The notes: generated from the sequence alone by a model not told the origin. Shown: positions 8,405 through 17,483, counted from the stretch's first letter. The stretch is 64,000 bases of DNA from Taibaiella sp. KBW10 (GCF_003852495.1 NZ_QAJI01000001.1:318786-382785); one strand, 5' to 3'. Translations and numbers: made by a program.

Positions 8405-9346
8405 ATGAGCAGAAAAGCTACAGCTACCCTGAAAAAATATTGGCGTATACTCCTCAATGCAGGCATTGGCTTTGCTGATGACCGGGCCAGCAAACTTAGT
8501 GCAGCCTTAGCCTACAATACCATTTTCTCATTACCGCCTATGCTCTTGCTGATCATTATCATCGGGGGTACATTTTACGGGCAACAGGCATTGGAAGGCA
8601 AGCTTTTTGCCGAATTGCAACATTATATCGGCTCTTCGACTGCTTTTCAGATACAGGAAGTGATGTCTAAAATTAACTTTCAGAAAAACAGCGGCATCGC
8701 CACCGTCATCAGTATTATTGTACTGTTAATCGGCGCTACCGGTATTTTTGTGGAAATCCAAGACTCGCTCAACCTGATATGGGGCGTGCGGGCCAAAGCA
8801 AAAAAGGGATTTATCAAATTATTAATCAGCCGGGCGGTTTCCTTTACCATGATTATTGGCCTTGGGTTTCTCTTACTGGTCTCTCTGGTCCTTAATGCCG
8901 TGCTTTTAGGATTTAGCCATTTCATCATAACCAAATTACCCTTTATTCCTGTAGAGCTGGTCAGCTCTGTTAATACGACATTTGTATTCCTCATCCTGAC
9001 CTTTCTGTTTATGGTGATCTTTAAAATGTTACCGGATGTGAAGATCCGATGGCTGCAGGTATTACCGGGCGCGATTGTGACCACGCTATTGTTCTTTTTA
9101 GGAAAATATTTAATCGGATTATATATCAGCAGCAGTACTGTAGCCAGTCTTTATGGTGCCGCAGGCTCAATTATTATCTTACTTTTATGGATCTATTATT
9201 CTGCTTTAATCCTTTATTTCGGAGCCGAGTTTACCCGCGCCTTTGTGGAAGAAGGCGGAGAAAAGATCAAACCTACGGCCTATGCAGAGTATAGCGACCG
9301 TTTACTGCTAAAAGCACACTTGGAAGAAGAACGCAAGGAAGCATAA
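8405..9346 (+). CDS. YihY/BrkB-family inner-membrane protein
   Basis: A 313-residue polytopic protein with about six hydrophobic segments (for example SLPPMLLLIIIIGG, ATVISIIVLLIGATGIF, FTMIIGLGFLLLVSLVL, TTFVFLILTFLFMVIF, GSIIILLLWIYYSALILYFG). The DRASKLSAALAYNTIFSLPP start and ILYFGAEFTR end are signatures of the YihY/virulence-factor BrkB family (once called RNase BN), probable transporters of unknown substrate. The ATG at 8405 is chosen over 8318 because the upstream extension overlaps the marR promoter region. First gene of a plus-strand run ending with the ketosynthase. Confidence 0.9.
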   Translation: MSRKATATLKKYWRILLNAGIGFADDRASKLSAALAYNTIFSLPPMLLLIIIIGGTFYGQQALEGKLFAELQHYIGSSTAFQIQEVMSKINFQKNSGIATVISIIVLLIGATGIFVEIQDSLNLIWGVRAKAKKGFIKLLISRAVSFTMIIGLGFLLLVSLVLNAVLLGFSHFIITKLPFIPVELVSSVNTTFVFLILTFLFMVIFKMLPDVKIRWLQVLPGAIVTTLLFFLGKYLIGLYISSSTVASLYGAAGSIIILLLWIYYSALILYFGAEFTRAFVEEGGEKIKPTAYAEYSDRLLLKAHLEEERKEA

Positions 9347-9380
9347 AGAGACCATCTACTATTAATTTCAATCGATTATC

Positions 9381-10361
9381 ATGAATAGTTTCAATACTAT
9401 TTTCAACATACAGATTTTTGGTGCCTCTCACGGGCCGGTGGTAGGCATTACGCTTGACCATGTTCCTGCAGGCATTCCTTTAGAGACCGCAGATTTCTTA
9501 CCAGACCTGGAACGGCGTAAGGGAGGCCAAAAAGGAGGCACGCCAAGGGTGGAAGCCGATATACCCCAAATTGTTTCCGGTCATTTTAACGGATATACAA
9601 CGGGGGCACCACTGACCATCCTGTTTGAAAACCAGAACATCCGTTCCGAAGATTATCAAAAACAAAGGGCTTTTTTCCGTCCGGGACATGCCGATTTTGT
9701 CGCTCAGGAAAAATTTAAAGGATTTGAAGATTTTAGAGGAGGAGGGCATTTCAGCGCACGCCTGACTACAGGCATTGTCGCGGCGGGAGTCATCGCAAAA
9801 AAAATATTACCGCAGATTACGATTGAGGCGTTGGTAACGGAAGTAGGTGGAGAAAAGGATATTGAAAAAGGGTTACAAAAAGCAATTACGGCCAAAGACA
9901 GTGCCGGCGGCCTGATCTCCTGCACGATTCAACATGTGCCGATTGGCTGGGGGGAACCGTTCTGGGATAGTGTCGAAAGCAGAATGGCCCAGGCCATGTT
10001 TTCCATTCCGGCGGTAAAAGGCGTGGAATTCGGTGCCGGCTTTGCCGCAGCCAGGATGTTTGGTACGGAACATAATGATGTATATATCGGCGCGCAGGGT
10101 CGCACGGCCACTAATCATGCCGGTGGTGTGATCGGCGGCATTACCAATGGTAATGATATTGTCTTTCGCATTGCGCTCAAACCAACGGCCTCCACCCCAA
10201 AAGAACAACAATCGTACAACCGGGAGACCGGACAAGTAGCTCCTTACTCCGTTAAAGGAAGACATGACCTTTGCGTAGCGCTAAGGGCTCCGGTTATTGT
10301 AGAAGCCATGGCTGCATTGGTACTAGTAGATTTAATGATGTTACATAAAGCAAGAAATTAA
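9381..10361 (+). CDS. aroC: Chorismate synthase
   Basis: Converts 5-enolpyruvylshikimate-3-phosphate to chorismate using reduced FMN, the last common step to aromatic amino acids, folate and menaquinone. 326 residues, a little shorter than the common 350-390. Motifs: FGASHGPVVGITLDHVPAGI with His17, RRKGGQKGGTPRVEAD, RPGHADF, the FRGGGHFSAR block and the C-terminal GRHDLCVALRAPVIVEAMAALVLVD. Placed 34 nt after the brkB-like gene and 5 nt before the UbiA-like gene, which fits shared use of chorismate-derived quinone chemistry, although the UbiA type is not certain. Confidence 0.96.
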   Translation: MNSFNTIFNIQIFGASHGPVVGITLDHVPAGIPLETADFLPDLERRKGGQKGGTPRVEADIPQIVSGHFNGYTTGAPLTILFENQNIRSEDYQKQRAFFRPGHADFVAQEKFKGFEDFRGGGHFSARLTTGIVAAGVIAKKILPQITIEALVTEVGGEKDIEKGLQKAITAKDSAGGLISCTIQHVPIGWGEPFWDSVESRMAQAMFSIPAVKGVEFGAGFAAARMFGTEHNDVYIGAQGRTATNHAGGVIGGITNGNDIVFRIALKPTASTPKEQQSYNRETGQVAPYSVKGRHDLCVALRAPVIVEAMAALVLVDLMMLHKARN

Positions 10362-10366
10362 GTATA

Positions 10367-11332
10367 ATGACCTTTTCAGAGCTATCCAAACTTGTTCGCC
10401 TTTCTAACCTGACCATCGTATTTGCCACACAAATGCTCATTTGGTTTTGCCTGATCAGGCCCCTACCCCAATTGACAGAAGGCACTCTTTTTTTAGACTG
10501 GCCCAATGCCTTGCTGCTGAGCTTGTCTACCGTCCTCATTGCCGCAGGGGGATATATTATCAATGATTATTTTGATGTAAAGATTGATGCCATTAACCGA
10601 CCGGAAAAGTCACTGATCGGCAAAGATATCAACCCTAAGTTTGCGATTTTATTGCACAATTTCTGCAATGTAGCAGGCTTGATTATTGCCGCGATTCTGG
10701 CCTATCAGTTAAAGAGTATTGTGGCCTTCTCCATTCCCTTTATATCGACCATACTCTTATGGTTTTATTCCACCCATTTCAAAAGGCAATATATAAGCGG
10801 AAATGTGGTCGTGGCCTTGCTCACAGCTATGTCTATCGGCATTTTTATTCCTTATGAGCCCCTAAGTCAGCAATACCTCAGCCATCCATTCCTTTATAAC
10901 AGCAATCAGGAAACGGTGGTTAATCCGGTATGGATTTTATTTGTCTATTGCTTTTTTGCCTTTAGCCTTACCTGGATCAGGGAAATCATCAAAGACCTGG
11001 AAGATTTTAAAGGAGATGCGGAAGATGGCTGTGTCACGATGCCTATTAAAATCGGCCTGCGCAAGACCATCCGTTTTATTAAATTACTAACCATCGTATC
11101 GGTCATCCTACTGGCACTTGCCGCGGGCTACCTGATGTCGCATCACTGGAGGATACTGGGCATATATATTATTGTGGCGCTCATCATTCCGATCGGGTAT
11201 CTTTTTATCAAGATTGGTCAGTCTATGACCCAAACCCATTTTGCCCGATACAGCAAATACCTGAAAGTATTGATGCTCTTAGGGATCTCCACCTTAATCT
11301 TATTTTATTTTTTACAATTTTACTGTTCATAA
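10367..11332 (+). CDS. UbiA-family prenyltransferase
   Basis: 321-residue membrane protein with about nine helices. The first Asp-rich motif NDYFDVKIDAINRPEKS (Asp67, Asp70, Asp74) binds the prenyl diphosphate through Mg2+; a second acidic motif is REIIKDLEDFKGDAEDG. In Bacteroidota this subfamily is usually annotated as geranylgeranylglycerol-phosphate geranylgeranyltransferase-like; menaquinone (MenA) and heme A (CyoE) members have different motifs around this site. The true substrate is unresolved. The stop codon abuts the ATG of maf with no spacer, so the two are coupled. Confidence 0.87.
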   Translation: MTFSELSKLVRLSNLTIVFATQMLIWFCLIRPLPQLTEGTLFLDWPNALLLSLSTVLIAAGGYIINDYFDVKIDAINRPEKSLIGKDINPKFAILLHNFCNVAGLIIAAILAYQLKSIVAFSIPFISTILLWFYSTHFKRQYISGNVVVALLTAMSIGIFIPYEPLSQQYLSHPFLYNSNQETVVNPVWILFVYCFFAFSLTWIREIIKDLEDFKGDAEDGCVTMPIKIGLRKTIRFIKLLTIVSVILLALAAGYLMSHHWRILGIYIIVALIIPIGYLFIKIGQSMTQTHFARYSKYLKVLMLLGISTLILFYFLQFYCS

Positions 11333-11908
11333 ATGTCTATCATCCTTGCTTCGGCCTCTCCCAGAAGAAAACAATTATTAGAAGATGCCCGTCTTAGCTT
11401 CGACATTATCGTAGCCGATACGAAGGAGCTCTATCCTGAAGATTTGGCAATAGCACAGGTGCCGGAGTATATTGCCAGGGAAAAAGCACTGGCAGTATGG
11501 GCGCAATTATCTGCTGCGCAAAAAAAGGAAGAACCTATTATTATTGCCGCAGATACCGTTGTTGTGTTAGACCAGGAAATTATTGGCAAACCGAAAGATG
11601 CAGCAGATGCCCAACATATTTTACAGAAATTATCAGGCAGAACACATCAGGTCATTACGGGCGTATACCTGATCAAAGGTACCGCATACAAAAGTTTTTC
11701 CAGTACTACAGAGGTTACCTTCAATCCCCTGAATTCTGCACAAATTGATTATTATATCAAGCATTATAAGCCTTTTGACAAGGCAGGAGCTTATGCCATA
11801 CAGGAATGGATCGGCCTGGTCGGTGTCGCTCATATTTCTGGCGACATTTACAATGTGATTGGCCTCCCGGTCAATAAAGTGTTACAAGCACTGGAAGTCT
11901 GGGAATAA
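11333..11908 (+). CDS. maf: Maf-family nucleoside triphosphate pyrophosphatase
   Basis: 191 residues. Hydrolyses non-canonical or dTTP/UTP nucleotides to monophosphates and is linked to septum control. Motifs: ILASASPRRKQLL (residues 3-15), AADTVVVLD with the catalytic Asp, GKPKDAADA, LSGRTHQVITGV, and DKAGAYAIQEW. Begins immediately after the ubiA-like stop and is followed after 61 nt by the ketosynthase gene. Confidence 0.94.
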   Translation: MSIILASASPRRKQLLEDARLSFDIIVADTKELYPEDLAIAQVPEYIAREKALAVWAQLSAAQKKEEPIIIAADTVVVLDQEIIGKPKDAADAQHILQKLSGRTHQVITGVYLIKGTAYKSFSSTTEVTFNPLNSAQIDYYIKHYKPFDKAGAYAIQEWIGLVGVAHISGDIYNVIGLPVNKVLQALEVWE

Positions 11909-11969
11909 AATCACTTTCACCTTTGCTATTTTACTTATTTTTGCTCCCTTGTCGGCAATTGATTACATT

Positions 11970-13166
11970 ATGGAAAAGAGTTCACCTGCATATATTACCG
12001 GATTAGGGATTATTAGTGCCATCGGCGCCAATGTATCCGAAAACCGTGCTGCTTTGGAACAAGGACAGGCTGGTATTGGTCCGGCTACTCATCTTAAAAG
12101 CATCCACCCCTTTCCCGTGGGAGAAATTAAATATTCCAATAAGGAGCTGGCGGAAATGATCGGTTGCCTGGACACTTTTCCCAGAACAGCTTTATTGAGT
12201 ATAAAAGCAGCAAAAGAAGCGTTTGCCCCTTTTATGGGCAAAACAGAAGGCTTAAATATCGGCCTCATCTCTGCCAACACGGTAGGCGGCATGGATCTTT
12301 CTGAGACTTTATTCGAAGCGGTGGCGGAGCGAGGTACTTTTGATAAAAGAAAATTATGGTACCACGAATGTGGCTCTATTACGGACCTAACGGCACATGC
12401 CTTAGGCCTGGAAGATTGCTGGTCTACTTCTATCAGTACGGCCTGCTCTTCTTCTGCCAATACCATTATGCTCGGCGCACAATTGATAGAACAGGGCAAA
12501 ATGGATATTGTGATTGCCGGCGGAGCTGATAGTCTTTCTAAATTTACCTTAAACGGTTTTAACTCTCTAATGATTTTAGATAAGGAGTTATGCCGGCCTT
12601 TTGATGAAAACCGGCAAGGACTCAACCTCGGTGAGGCTGCAGCCTATGTCGTTTTAATGAGTGAGAAAGCCGTGACACAAACGAATGCCGCAAAATTAGC
12701 AATCCTGTCGGGTTATGCCAATGCTAATGATGCTCATCACCAAACCGCTTCCTCTCCGGACGGAACCGGCAATCAGTTGGCGATGCTTACTGCCATCAAG
12801 CAATCCGGCATTGCCCTGGAAGCAATTGATTACATAAATCTTCATGGTACGGGTACGGCCAATAATGATTCTTCGGAAGGCATTGCCATAGAAAAGATTT
12901 TTTCCGGCATCCCGGTTCCAGATGCCAGTTCTACCAAAGCGTATACGGGGCATACCCTTGGTGCTGCCGGATCGGTAGAAGCCGTATTTTCTGTATTGGC
13001 GATTATGGGCAGCAAAACATGGCCTCATTTGAGGATGAAAACGCCTATATCCGGTCTTAATTGGCAACCGAATACACAAAGCGTGGCTAAGGAAATCAGA
13101 AATGTACTCTCTAATTCCTTTGGTTTTGGTGGAAACTGTTCTGCCTTGGTGATCTCAAAAGTATAA
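11970..13166 (+). CDS. Beta-ketoacyl-[ACP] synthase (FabF-like)
   Basis: A 398-residue condensing enzyme with the full Cys-His-His triad: Cys159 (STACSSS), His292 (NLHGTGTANND) and His328 (STKAYTGHTLGAAGS), plus the GFGGNCSALVIS C-terminus. Decarboxylative Claisen condensation on acyl-carrier protein is the family reaction. ATG 11970 gives MEKSSPAYITGLGIISAIG, the normal N-terminus; the longer frame from 11859 overlaps maf. No ACP, ketoreductase or chain-length-factor gene is adjacent, so a role in primary fatty-acid synthesis or in a remote pigment (flexirubin/aryl-polyene) pathway cannot be separated. Convergent with the small gene at 13169, 2 nt away. Confidence 0.92.
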   Translation: MEKSSPAYITGLGIISAIGANVSENRAALEQGQAGIGPATHLKSIHPFPVGEIKYSNKELAEMIGCLDTFPRTALLSIKAAKEAFAPFMGKTEGLNIGLISANTVGGMDLSETLFEAVAERGTFDKRKLWYHECGSITDLTAHALGLEDCWSTSISTACSSSANTIMLGAQLIEQGKMDIVIAGGADSLSKFTLNGFNSLMILDKELCRPFDENRQGLNLGEAAAYVVLMSEKAVTQTNAAKLAILSGYANANDAHHQTASSPDGTGNQLAMLTAIKQSGIALEAIDYINLHGTGTANNDSSEGIAIEKIFSGIPVPDASSTKAYTGHTLGAAGSVEAVFSVLAIMGSKTWPHLRMKTPISGLNWQPNTQSVAKEIRNVLSNSFGFGGNCSALVISKV

Positions 13167-13168
13167 AG

Positions 13169-13369
13169 CTATTTCAAGTCTTTACTCACTTTCCTGATTT
13201 TTTCCATCAGATCGTGAACCGATTCCAAACTCGGTTCATAATTGATTTTATGCAGTATATTCAGTTCTCTGGAATATTGCTCATATAAATCCAAATCGGC
13301 AATCAGCTCGATCGTCGTATGGGGCGTATGGGCATTATTAGAAGTGGTGTGATGTAAAAGTAATCCCAT
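13169..13369 (-). CDS. Small conserved-looking hypothetical protein
   Basis: 66 residues, not recognised. N-terminal MGLLLHHTTSNNAHTPHTT is His/Thr-rich, followed by an amphipathic helical part with alternating charge (IADLDLYEQYSRELNIL, LESVHDLMEKIRKVSKDLK), so a small helical cytosolic protein is likely. It occupies the space between the ketosynthase (stop 2 nt away, convergent) and the DivIC gene with no competing frame. No signal peptide or metal motif beyond the histidines. Confidence 0.5.
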   Translation of the reverse strand: MGLLLHHTTSNNAHTPHTTIELIADLDLYEQYSRELNILHKINYEPSLESVHDLMEKIRKVSKDLK

Positions 13370-13548
13370 TTAATATTTTTAGTGTGTTCCCCTTAATAAC
13401 GAACCAAAAGGAGCTTATATTGTGTGCAGTATAAGGAAGAGTTCAGGTATTTTGTTAAGCTTAACGTTTTTAACAAAAAAGCATACGCCACATTGCGTAC
13501 AATGGGTTACTACATCATCAATGCTATAAGCAGGCCTGCCTTTCTGAT

Positions 13549-13833
13549 CTACTTGGTGATCACATAAACATCTTCCCCTTCTTTTTTATGATGGTAATTT
13601 TCGCGGGCATATTGCTCTAGTGCCTGAGGGTCGGCCTTGATATGCTGTAAGGAGGCATCCATACTATCTGACTGGGTATTGAGATACTCGATCTTGTTAT
13701 CCAGATCATCCAATTCCCGCTGACTGTCGCGGATGGTAAAGAGGTCATACGGGCTAAAAAACAACATCAACAATGCAAAGACGACAATAGCCAGGACATA
13801 TTTGTTGGTAATGATTTTTAAAACCGTTTTCAT
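13549..13833 (-). CDS. Septum formation initiator family protein (DivIC/FtsB-like)
   Basis: 94 residues: short cytoplasmic start, one transmembrane helix (YVLAIVVFALLMLFF, residues 12-26), then a periplasmic coiled coil (RDSQRELDDLDNKIEYLNTQSD) and the conserved ALEQYARENYHHKKEGEDVYVI end. FtsB/DivIC bridges FtsL and FtsQ in the divisome. It stands alone; a 179-nt AT-rich spacer separates it from the gene at 13169, and it is divergent from the transketolase subunit. Confidence 0.87.
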   Translation of the reverse strand: MKTVLKIITNKYVLAIVVFALLMLFFSPYDLFTIRDSQRELDDLDNKIEYLNTQSDSMDASLQHIKADPQALEQYARENYHHKKEGEDVYVITK

Positions 13834-13932
13834 ATTTTTTGTTTGATACTCTGCGCAAATTTCTATAAAAAATCAATATCTCCTTTGAAATATGTGTTTT
13901 TGTGGAAAAGTATTTTTATCCCAAAAATGCTT

Positions 13933-13963
13933 TTTGAAAGCTTCCCAAATAATAATACTTTTG
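13933..13963 (+). promoter_or_regulatory. Consensus promoter for the transketolase subunit
   Basis: TTTG at 13933-13936, exactly 19 nt, then TACTTTTG at 13956-13963: an ideal Bacteroidota sigma-A promoter. Predicted start of transcription near 13970, giving a leader of about 40 nt. Confidence 0.75.
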
Positions 13964-14008
13964 CAATCGTATTATTAACATTTCTCAAGCATTTCAATAA
14001 ACATCATT

Positions 14009-14974
14009 ATGTTGCAGGATTATACCGCATCAAACGAAAAAGAAACCCGTGCAGGTTTCGGAGACGGCATTTACGAACTGGGCAAAACAAACCCTAATGT
14101 TGTGGCCTTAACTGCCGACCTTGCCGGTTCTTTAAAACTTAACAATTTCATTAAGGATTTTCCGGAAAGATTTGTACAATGTGGTATCGCTGAAGCAAAT
14201 ATGATTGGGGTTGCCGCAGGTTTGGCAACAGCTGGTAAAATTCCATACACAACAACTTTTGCCAACTTTTCTACTTCCCGTGTCTATGACCAGATCCGTC
14301 AGTCTGTAGCATATAGCCATAAAAATGTAAAGATATGTGCTTCCCATGCAGGACTTACCTTAGGTGAAGATGGTGCTACACACCAGATACTGGAAGATAT
14401 CGGGATGATGAAGATGCTACCCGGGATGACGGTGATTGTACCTTGTGATTATAACCAGACCAAAGCGGCTACCATTGCCATTAGTCAGATTGAATCGCCG
14501 GTATATTTACGATTCGGAAGGGTAAAATGGGCTAATTTCACAAAAGAAGATGGTTCTGATTTTGTGATTGGCAAGGCGCAGGTACTGAATGAAGGTACAG
14601 ATGTAACCATTATCGCCTGTGGCCACCTGGTATGGACGGCTTTAGAGGCGGCAAGAGCCCTTGAAGCAAAAGGACACAGTGTGGAAGTCATCAATATGCA
14701 TACCATTAAACCACTGGATGAAGCAGCTGTAATTAAATCACTGACCAAAACCGGTTGTGTCGTGACTGCAGAAGAGCATCAGATCAATGGCGGTTTAGGA
14801 GACAGCATTGCCAATGTAGCCGCGCGTAACTGCCCGGTGCCTCACGAATATGTAGCGGTAAACGATACCTTCGGAGAAAGTGGTAAACCATTACAACTTT
14901 TGGAAAAGTATGGTCTTGGCCAGTCTAATATTATCGAAGCGGTAGAAAAAGTCTTAGCGCGTAAGCAGAAATGA
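14009..14974 (+). CDS. Transketolase, C-terminal subunit (split type)
   Basis: 321 residues that cover only the pyrimidine-binding and C-terminal domains of transketolase (GFGDGIYELGKTNPNVVALTADL, VQCGIAEANMIGVAAGLATAG with the cofactor-activating Glu, SHAGLTLGEDGATHQ, and the C-terminal TAEEHQINGGLGDSIANV). The thiamine-diphosphate binding N-terminal half is a separate gene in split transketolases, normally directly upstream. Here the upstream neighbour is a divergent DivIC gene and a perfect promoter sits in front, so the partner must be encoded outside this window. Role: non-oxidative pentose phosphate pathway. Closed by a strong terminator. Confidence 0.92.
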   Translation: MLQDYTASNEKETRAGFGDGIYELGKTNPNVVALTADLAGSLKLNNFIKDFPERFVQCGIAEANMIGVAAGLATAGKIPYTTTFANFSTSRVYDQIRQSVAYSHKNVKICASHAGLTLGEDGATHQILEDIGMMKMLPGMTVIVPCDYNQTKAATIAISQIESPVYLRFGRVKWANFTKEDGSDFVIGKAQVLNEGTDVTIIACGHLVWTALEAARALEAKGHSVEVINMHTIKPLDEAAVIKSLTKTGCVVTAEEHQINGGLGDSIANVAARNCPVPHEYVAVNDTFGESGKPLQLLEKYGLGQSNIIEAVEKVLARKQK

Positions 14975-14994
14975 GCTACCAACAATATATAAAT

Positions 14995-15033
14995 AACACA
15001 TGAACGCGCCTTATGGCGCGTTCATGTGTTTTA
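14995..15033 (+). terminator. Terminator after transketolase subunit
   Basis: Stem aacacatgaacgcgcc / ggcgcgttcatgtgtt, TTAT loop, then T residues. An ORF start at 15000 inside this stem is not a real start. Confidence 0.9.
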
Positions 15034-15050
15034 AACCCCATTATAAGTAT

Positions 15051-15941
15051 ATGAGTATACAAAGCAAAGCCTGGATCTCCCTCATCTTTATTTGTATCGC
15101 CTGGGGTACTACTTACCTCGGCATCAAAATGGGGCTGGAAGCCCTGCCGCCATTTCTAATGGCCGGCTTCAGGCAGGCATCAGCCGGTATCATCATCGGT
15201 CTGATCGCATTCAGTAATAAAAAAGCAAATGACTGGTCCTGGGGGAATATCCGCCGTCAGGCTTTAATCGGCTTCCTGTTGATCACCTTGGGCAATGGAT
15301 TAGTCAGCTGGGCTGAGGCTTATATTCCCAGCGGTGTGGCCGCATTAGTTTGCGCGACCATGCCTTTGGTCTCTGTACTGATCAATGTGATGATCCATAA
15401 AAGCGAAAAGATAAACACGCTTATTGTGGTAGGAATGTTCCTGGGATTTGCCGGTGTCGCACTCAATTTTAAAGACAGCTTCAATGATTTATCTAATACG
15501 AGCTACCTGATGGGGATTGGTGCCACCCTGATCGCCACTACCAGCTGGGCTTATGGCAGCATCATGGGCAAGAAAAATAAGAGTACAGGAAACCCGGTAT
15601 TTAATAGTGCCCTGCAGGTGTTTAGCGGTGGAGTATTCTTATTATTATTCAGTCCTTTGGTAGATGATTATCATAAAATCAATTTACAAAACACGCAAGC
15701 ATTACTGGCAATTGTGTACCTTATTATTGTTGGTTCAGTATTGGCCTATACCGCCTACATGTATGCCTTAAAACATTTACCGGTAGGTATCGTTATGGTG
15801 TATGCCTATATCAACCCGCTGGTCGCGGTATTGTTGGGCTGGCAGCTCGCCAATGAACCTTTAAATATATATACTTTGTTATCCTTTATCAGCATTGCTT
15901 TGGGTGTGTATTTAGTGAATAGAGGATATCGAAAGCAGTAA
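15051..15941 (+). CDS. DMT-superfamily (EamA) transporter
   Basis: 296 residues with ten hydrophobic helices arranged as two EamA repeats (first repeat begins WISLIFICIAWGTTYLGIKMGLEALPPF; second begins TSWAYGSIMGKKNKS). Family members export amino acids, metabolites or nucleotide sugars; the substrate is not predictable. ATG 15051 follows the transketolase terminator directly and gives the canonical short cytoplasmic N-terminus. No linked enzyme suggests a substrate. Confidence 0.9.
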   Translation: MSIQSKAWISLIFICIAWGTTYLGIKMGLEALPPFLMAGFRQASAGIIIGLIAFSNKKANDWSWGNIRRQALIGFLLITLGNGLVSWAEAYIPSGVAALVCATMPLVSVLINVMIHKSEKINTLIVVGMFLGFAGVALNFKDSFNDLSNTSYLMGIGATLIATTSWAYGSIMGKKNKSTGNPVFNSALQVFSGGVFLLLFSPLVDDYHKINLQNTQALLAIVYLIIVGSVLAYTAYMYALKHLPVGIVMVYAYINPLVAVLLGWQLANEPLNIYTLLSFISIALGVYLVNRGYRKQ

Positions 15942-15961
15942 ATCATTGTTGGGATTTTACT

Positions 15962-15993
15962 TTTGATGTTTACAGTTAATATGGCTATTTTTG
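15962..15993 (+). promoter_or_regulatory. Promoter of the ECF sigma operon
   Basis: TTTG 15962-15965, 20 nt, TATTTTTG 15986-15993. It matches the housekeeping consensus, so basal expression of the sigma factor does not obviously need autoregulation. Confidence 0.6.
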
Positions 15994-16024
15994 TTCGTTA
16001 CAAACCTATTTTTCACGAACAGAT

Positions 16025-16585
16025 ATGGCTGAGCACATTCCTCAAGAAGATGACAAAGAACTATTAGCGGCATTTAGAGAAGATGCTACGCGGGAGCGTG
16101 CTTATACCAAGATCGTAAAAAAATATCAGGAACGCTTGTACTGGCATGTCCGAAGAATGGTAATCAACCATGAGGATGCCAACGATGTCTTACAGAATGT
16201 ATTCATTAAAGTATGGACGTACCTGGAAAATTTCAGAGAAGAATCCAATCTGTATACCTGGATGTACCGGATCGCTACAAACGAGACCTTAACCTTCTTG
16301 GAAAAAGAAAAGAAACGCGCTTCCCTATCCTTTAGCGATCATGAGAGCGGCCTATCCAATAAATTACATGCTGAAAAAGGCTTTGATGCCAATAAATTAG
16401 AATGGCGCCTGCAACAGGCGATCCAATCCCTTCCTACAAAACAGAAAGCTGTTTTCCTTTTACGCTATTATGAAGAAATGCCTTACGAGGAAATGTCAAA
16501 AGTGCTCGAAACCTCTACGGGTGCCCTGAAGGCTTCTTACCATCATGCAGTTAAAAAGGTAGAAGAATTTTTAAAGCAAGATTAA
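16025..16585 (+). CDS. ECF-type RNA polymerase sigma factor
   Basis: 186 residues with sigma-70 region 2 (YWHVRRMVINHEDANDVLQNVFIKVWTYL, residues about 38-70, including the core-binding DANDVLQ block) and region 4 (LPTKQKAVFLLRYYEEMPYEEMSKVLETSTGALKASYHHAVKKVE, about 138-182). Directs RNA polymerase to envelope-stress promoters in this group. First gene of a three-gene unit with an anti-sigma-like membrane protein and a Spy-like periplasmic protein. Confidence 0.94.
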   Translation: MAEHIPQEDDKELLAAFREDATRERAYTKIVKKYQERLYWHVRRMVINHEDANDVLQNVFIKVWTYLENFREESNLYTWMYRIATNETLTFLEKEKKRASLSFSDHESGLSNKLHAEKGFDANKLEWRLQQAIQSLPTKQKAVFLLRYYEEMPYEEMSKVLETSTGALKASYHHAVKKVEEFLKQD

Positions 16586-16619
16586 ACTTTAAGTATCACT
16601 ACAGGTCTATAAGGGTATT

Positions 16620-17483
16620 ATGAAAAGGAATATTGACATACAAAAAGAGTGGGAAGCTATCGGCGCAAGGTTCGATAGTGATATTGCCTTGCCATCTTTC
16701 AAGATTCCAGACAATTATTTTGACAATTTCCCTAATGAAATGTGCTCTATCGTCTTATTGAAAGAAGACCAACCATTAGCAGCATCGAAGGAGAATCCAT
16801 TTTCTATCCCTCCCGATTATTTTAATGATTTGAGTACAGGCCTCCTCTTAAAGGTGCAGGAATTTGAACAGCTTATACATACTACTTCCATCGCCGGATT
16901 ATCCCAGGCAAACCCCTTTATACTACCGGATCACTATTTTGATCAGTTCCCGGAAACGGTTTGGAACAAAATAAATGAGGAAACCAATATTGATGAGGAG
17001 CTCAACGCGACTCCCCTATTGTCTTCTTTGAAAAAAAGCAATCCGTTTAGCACTCCGGAGATTGTCCTTACGATGCCTGTAACCGCGCCGAAGGTAATTG
17101 CAGATGTAACACCGGCAAAAGTTGCCCCGGTTGTTCCGATGACGGTAAAAAAACGCTTACAATGGGCACAATGGTCTGCCGCAGCTTCTATCGCTATCTT
17201 TTTTATATTAGGAGCTACCTGGTTGCAAGTAGATAAGATGGACAATACATCGCCCAATACTTTATCGGCTACCAATGCGAACACAAATACCATGAAATTG
17301 CTGGCGAGCATTCCGGAACGGGATATAGCAAGCTATGTAGAGCAGCATTCAGATGAGTTTGATGAGTTTACTTTAGAAGCGAACCTGGCCAATGTACCTG
17401 CTGCAACACAAACGAAGAACCTTGAATCGTCTTTACAAAATATTTCAGACGAAGACATTGAAGCATATTTGAACACTTACTAG
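16620..17483 (+). CDS. Single-pass membrane anti-sigma-like protein with repeated PxxYFD motifs
   Basis: 287 residues. The cytoplasmic part (1-181) has a short motif repeated four times: FKIPDNYFDNFP (27-38), NPFSIPPDYFNDL (59-71), NPFILPDHYFDQFP (98-111) and the partial NPFSTPE (141-147). One transmembrane helix follows at about 183-201 (WSAAASIAIFFILGATWL), then a Thr/Asn-rich periplasmic part with two related C-terminal helices (ERDIASYVEQH and DEDIEAYLNTY). The position 34 nt after an ECF sigma gene and the topology point to an anti-sigma factor; it lacks the usual zinc-binding HxxxCxxC signature, so binding to sigma is inferred from context. Confidence 0.75.
   Translation: MKRNIDIQKEWEAIGARFDSDIALPSFKIPDNYFDNFPNEMCSIVLLKEDQPLAASKENPFSIPPDYFNDLSTGLLLKVQEFEQLIHTTSIAGLSQANPFILPDHYFDQFPETVWNKINEETNIDEELNATPLLSSLKKSNPFSTPEIVLTMPVTAPKVIADVTPAKVAPVVPMTVKKRLQWAQWSAAASIAIFFILGATWLQVDKMDNTSPNTLSATNANTNTMKLLASIPERDIASYVEQHSDEFDEFTLEANLANVPAATQTKNLESSLQNISDEDIEAYLNTY

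Noticed and set aside
15000-15050. Extended start of the DMT transporter at 15000
   Set aside because: That codon lies inside the transketolase terminator stem, and the extension is not transporter-like.
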